From Bin87 sp965222895 (GTDB lineage Bacteria; Chloroflexota; Dehalococcoidia; Lucifugimonadales; UBA3495): a DNA stretch of 64,000 nt. Location: the NCBI GenBank assembly GCA_965222895.1, contig CBDCVB010000002.1:248001-312000 (forward strand), written 5' to 3'. The position numbers and the translations under genes are program-made. Shown here piece by piece: positions 61,113 through 64,000 of this stretch. Numbering within the stretch: the first letter of the stretch is position 1; the number at the start of each line of letters is the position of its first letter. The notes beneath the pieces are model-generated. The model was not told the origin of the DNA, did no database searches, and worked only from the letters and a program-made list of their open reading frames with translations.

Positions 61113-62258
61113 TTACCAAAGCTCCTGCGAAGCCAGCCGGGCGCCTTCCACCATGGCAGCCATCTTCGCCCAGGCAATGTTTGTCTCCACCTTTCGGCCC
61201 CAGGCTGAGGTGCCAAAACCGCAGTCGCTGCCGGCCATAACGTTCTCCCGTCCCACCGCGTTGGCATAGTTGAGGATGCGTTGGGCAATCAGCTCAGGAT
61301 GCTCAATGAAGTTGGTGGTGGTGTCCAGCACACCGGGTATTAGTAGCTTTCCGTCGGGTAGTTCCACGTCTTCCCACACTTTCCATTCGTGGGCGTGCCT
61401 GGGGTTGGCCCCTTCGATGGCAAGTCCCAACGGCCTAGCCTGTAGTACCAGGTCAACAATCTCCCTGAGCGGGACATCGTGGTGGTGCGGCCCTTCTGTA
61501 TTGCCCCAGCAAACGTGCAGCCGCATCTGCTCCGGGTCAATGTCCTGCAGGGCATAGTTAATGACTTCCACGTGCAGTTCCACTATCTTCTTGAATTCCT
61601 CCACCGACAGGTGGGAAAACTGGGAGACGCGCGTCATAGCCAGGTCGGGGCAATCAATCTGCAGAATGAGACCGGAGTCGGCGATGGCGTTGTATTCGTC
61701 CTTCATCACCTCAGCCAAGGCGTATAGATAGGCTTCTTCGGTCGGATAAAACTCGTTGGGGAGGAAGTTCGCGATAACTCCGGGCGATGCCGCGGTCATG
61801 AACACCTCTTCTATGCCGGCAGACGTCGCCGCTTGCTGTAGGGTTTCGATGTCGCGCTGCACTGCGGGCCAGTCCTTCCAGGAGATGGGCCCGGTGCAGG
61901 CCGGTTGGGGCATATTGCGAGAAGAAAGGCCGGTCTGCGTGGCGGCGTACTCCGGGAAATCGTTGTCGTCCAGTCGCGGGCGGGCCCGGACGAGGCGCTC
62001 GCCGTCGAATCCGTTGAGACGCTCCTTCACATAGGTAGCATACTGCGACCGGCCCTGCTCGCCATCGTTCACCACGTCTATCCCGGTGTCCTGTTGCCGG
62101 GCCACCACCTCCCCAACTGCGTTGCGGACACCGGCTTGAAATCGGTTTCCATCAAACCTGCGCTGCTCTTCCCGGTCCCGCAATAGCTCTTGAAGCTGGG
62201 GAGACCGCGGCAGGCTCCCAGTATGGGTTGTAAGAATCCTGGACGTGCTTCTCTTCAT
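61113..62258 (-). CDS. MetE C-terminal-like methyltransferase (cobalamin-independent methionine synthase family)
   Basis: 381 residues, ribosome site 'cgagggagtaact'. 'RILTTHTGSLPRSPQLQELL' is the usual start of MetE-C/YxjG-like proteins; 'QQDTGIDVVNDGEQGRSQYA', zinc-ligand region 'RLHVCWGNTEGPHHHDV' (His, Cys), Glu in 'AIEGANPRHAHEW' and final Cys in 'VMAGSDCGFGTSAWG'. The N-terminal half of full MetE is missing, as in archaeal and YxjG-type enzymes, which move methyl groups from folate, corrinoid or other donors. May use methylated sulphur compounds rather than make methionine. Confidence 0.9.
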   Translation of the reverse strand: MKRSTSRILTTHTGSLPRSPQLQELLRDREEQRRFDGNRFQAGVRNAVGEVVARQQDTGIDVVNDGEQGRSQYATYVKERLNGFDGERLVRARPRLDDNDFPEYAATQTGLSSRNMPQPACTGPISWKDWPAVQRDIETLQQAATSAGIEEVFMTAASPGVIANFLPNEFYPTEEAYLYALAEVMKDEYNAIADSGLILQIDCPDLAMTRVSQFSHLSVEEFKKIVELHVEVINYALQDIDPEQMRLHVCWGNTEGPHHHDVPLREIVDLVLQARPLGLAIEGANPRHAHEWKVWEDVELPDGKLLIPGVLDTTTNFIEHPELIAQRILNYANAVGRENVMAGSDCGFGTSAWGRKVETNIAWAKMAAMVEGARLASQELW

Positions 62259-62408
62259 AGTTACTCCCTCGGCTCTGACGTAGGTTTGGATAGGCGTAGG
62301 TTTGGATAATGAATGCTATCTTACTCTTACGCCGGTAAGGTGGCCGGTATGGAACCCAACCGGCCGTCGGGCGGAGCCACCGGCGTTAACCCTTGCCAGT
62401 TAGCCGGA

Positions 62409-63536
62409 TCATCGTCCCAGCTGCCGCGCGGCGCCGACACAATGAAAATCGACGGCAAGCCGCACCGCATCGACCGGAGAGTCTTCGGGTTGGGAAATAT
62501 CCCGGTCAAACACTCGAACCGGGGAGTTTCCAGCTACGTCTTCCAAGTGCGGTTCAACCACCAACTGGTAACCGCCGGTTACCCAGGGCAAGGCTGGCGT
62601 GAACTGCCAATTGTGCTCTGCCGCGCCGGATTCCCCCTGGCCTGGTATCGGCGCACCCGTAGCATCCCTGACCCAAAGACAGTGCTGCAGCAGGCCATGA
62701 TCCAAGGTGCGGTCGAAAATTACGACCAGCGGATTCAATGAACCGGCTACCGGCGCAGTCAGGCGCCAACGACCTGGATCAATTCGAGACCGCAATGGCG
62801 GGCCGATTTGGTAACTGTGCGCCGAACCTGCTTTGAGGTGTTGTCCGCCGGCGTCGCGGAACTCAGCACCAACGATTACGCGCACCGGCGCCCCTTCAAT
62901 CAGGGGGTAGCCAAATTCGCGGTTGGGAACCAGGCCGCGCTTGATACGGCCCGGGTCCAACAGCATGGTCAGACGTTGCCGCGATGCGTCCCAAAGCTCT
63001 GGATCAGAGGGAAGAAAAACTCCTTCCAACTCCTCTCCGGTGTCCTCGAGGCAAACCCGGATGGCTCGGCCCGCCCATCCCTCGCTCATTGGGGCCGAAA
63101 ATAGCACGTACATCCTCAACAGGTTTACGGGCAGTTCGGTTGCCGTGGGATGGATGGCTGCAACCTCGGTGGACGGGACTGTTGGGGTTGATGGACGACG
63201 AACGGCCCAGACCTCCGGGCTCCCATCGCCGCCGGCATCTATCACCCCGGCATCTATCACCAACGAATAGTTCATCCCGTCCATGAATGGGAATCTGGGA
63301 ACGAACCATACCGAGTCGAAATCCACGGCAAAGTCGCCGGCGACCGAAGGAATGTCGCGGCAGTTTCCGCTGGCATTCAGGACATCGCTGGTCAGGAGGG
63401 TCAGGCGCCGGCTAAGTTCGCCGGCGCCCAACCCGTCCAGTTCGCGAAGGTCAGATTGACTCCAACCGGTGACCTTCAGACTTTCTTTCCCTCGGTATTG
63501 CGCCCAATCAAGATGCAATTGGCGCGTTTGAGTCAC
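62409..63536 (-). CDS. uncharacterised protein with SbsA/Ig-like domain
   Basis: 375 residues from GTG, which overlaps the stop of the upstream gene (GTGA). N-terminal part ends 'WFVPRFPFMDGMNYSLVIDA'; then two Ig-like or SbsA-type units ('RMYVLFSAPMSEGWAGRAIR' with 'LTMLLDPGRIKRGLVPNREF', and 'PLVVIFDRTLDHGLLQHCLW' with 'YQLVVEPHLEDVAGNSPVRV'). No signal peptide is seen, which is odd for such domains. Function unknown; probably works with the protein encoded upstream. Confidence 0.7.
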   Translation of the reverse strand: MTQTRQLHLDWAQYRGKESLKVTGWSQSDLRELDGLGAGELSRRLTLLTSDVLNASGNCRDIPSVAGDFAVDFDSVWFVPRFPFMDGMNYSLVIDAGVIDAGGDGSPEVWAVRRPSTPTVPSTEVAAIHPTATELPVNLLRMYVLFSAPMSEGWAGRAIRVCLEDTGEELEGVFLPSDPELWDASRQRLTMLLDPGRIKRGLVPNREFGYPLIEGAPVRVIVGAEFRDAGGQHLKAGSAHSYQIGPPLRSRIDPGRWRLTAPVAGSLNPLVVIFDRTLDHGLLQHCLWVRDATGAPIPGQGESGAAEHNWQFTPALPWVTGGYQLVVEPHLEDVAGNSPVRVFDRDISQPEDSPVDAVRLAVDFHCVGAARQLGR

Positions 63537-64000
63537 AACGTACTGGTAGCGTAGGAACGCAGGTGTGTGCTGCCGTCCTCATCCTGCTGCAACATCAACA
63601 CACCGCTGCCGTTGAGGTTGGCCATCCGCTTGACCCCTGGATGGGGCAGCAGCTGCCGGGGCACACCGACACCGGGCGTAACCGGATCGGCGGGGCTATT
63701 GTCCATGGAATCATCGGGTACTGTCAGCGGGCCCTGGCCCTCAATGTCTTTGCAGGCAATCTTGAACACCGGGTGCCGGTCGTTGCACACCAGCAGGTAT
63801 TCATCACCGTCATGTTGGTAGGAAATCAGGTCCAACGGATGGTTGTGGGAACCCAACTCGGCAACGGTCTTGCCTTTGACCTGCTTCCCTGGCTCGAAAT
63901 CGGCCAGGGAGAACTGCACTACCGGCGTACAGGTGTAACTGGCCAGGATGCTGGTGTTCCCCTGGTAAGGCACGAATGCGCGGATCGGCGCCGCCGTCTC
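63533..64000 (-). CDS. uncharacterised protein, N-terminus beyond window
   Basis: At least 155 codons, open at the right edge. Visible part: 'AFVPYQGNTSILASYTCTPV', 'PLDLISYQHDGDEYLLVCND', 'VPRQLLPHPGVKRMANLNGS', 'MLQQDEDGSTHLRSYATSTL'. The repeating beta-strand character suggests a beta-propeller-like protein. Its stop overlaps the start of the SbsA-like gene, so both are cotranslated. Not assigned to a family. Confidence 0.65.
   Translation of the reverse strand, partial: ETAAPIRAFVPYQGNTSILASYTCTPVVQFSLADFEPGKQVKGKTVAELGSHNHPLDLISYQHDGDEYLLVCNDRHPVFKIACKDIEGQGPLTVPDDSMDNSPADPVTPGVGVPRQLLPHPGVKRMANLNGSGVLMLQQDEDGSTHLRSYATSTL

Overview
This 64 kb window is bacterial, GC-rich and densely coded. 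It looks like a chromosome fragment of a Chloroflexota bacterium, plausibly of the SAR202 / Dehalococcoidia lineage. That is inference from gene content, not from a marker gene: five separate luciferase-like (LLM) flavin/F420 monooxygenases, three VOC dioxygenase-like proteins, two Rieske proteins, a GMC oxidoreductase, a thiolase plus OB-fold pair and several dehydrogenases, a style of catabolic paralogy known from SAR202. No transcriptional regulator is recognisable anywhere in the window.

Layout. 0-1.4 kb: 3' part of a DNA methyltransferase fused to an HNH domain, meeting a C-terminally damaged coiled-coil gene. 1.4-10.7 kb: a Rieske oxygenase divergent from an amidohydrolase, a general L-amino-acid ABC importer (aapJQMP type) with a strong hairpin after the binding protein, then an LLM oxidoreductase and an SDR. 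10.8-13.5 kb: tRNA-Pro(GGG), a shortened DnaJ-like protein and a serine beta-lactamase-like hydrolase. 13.6-23.3 kb: the glycine cleavage system, gcvT-gcvH on the minus strand and gcvPA-gcvPB on the plus strand, separated by 5 kb that holds a HEPN-like gene pair, a 124-bp MITE, a PPOX-fold protein, an FAD amine oxidase and a two-gene unit whose second protein resembles an ImmA/IrrE peptidase without its HExxH. 23.3-26 kb: an ATPase plus TOPRIM-like pair (candidate defence) and a 3-hydroxyisobutyrate-dehydrogenase-type enzyme.

26.2-40.5 kb is an insertion-sequence graveyard: an IS66-type element that cut a surface-repeat gene, an IS21 scrap, a decayed DUF805 gene, a decayed IS256, two IS630 copies fused tail to tail, a third IS630 with intact ends and an A7 frameshift site, and an IS21 with broken istA and intact istB that cut a CYTH-domain gene. 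Surviving genes inside it are the thiolase/OB-fold pair and one LLM enzyme. A ~22-bp 'CCTGTCCTGAGC..GTCGAAGG' repeat sits inside three of these transposase genes and, as paired hairpins, in two intergenic spaces near gcv.

40.6-64 kb returns to catabolism and transport: an LLM enzyme with a small partner, VOC, GMC oxidoreductase, a dipeptide-type ABC operon (two tandem binding proteins, the second interrupted by an amber codon, then a membrane protein and dppBCDF), VOC, LLM, a Rieske-helical protein, LLM, alpha/beta hydrolase, VOC, aldo/keto reductase, cupin, a MetE-like protein and two adjoining uncharacterised proteins at the right edge. The working picture is a heterotroph that imports amino acids and peptides, degrades glycine, and oxidises diverse organic molecules with flavin, Rieske and VOC enzymes.
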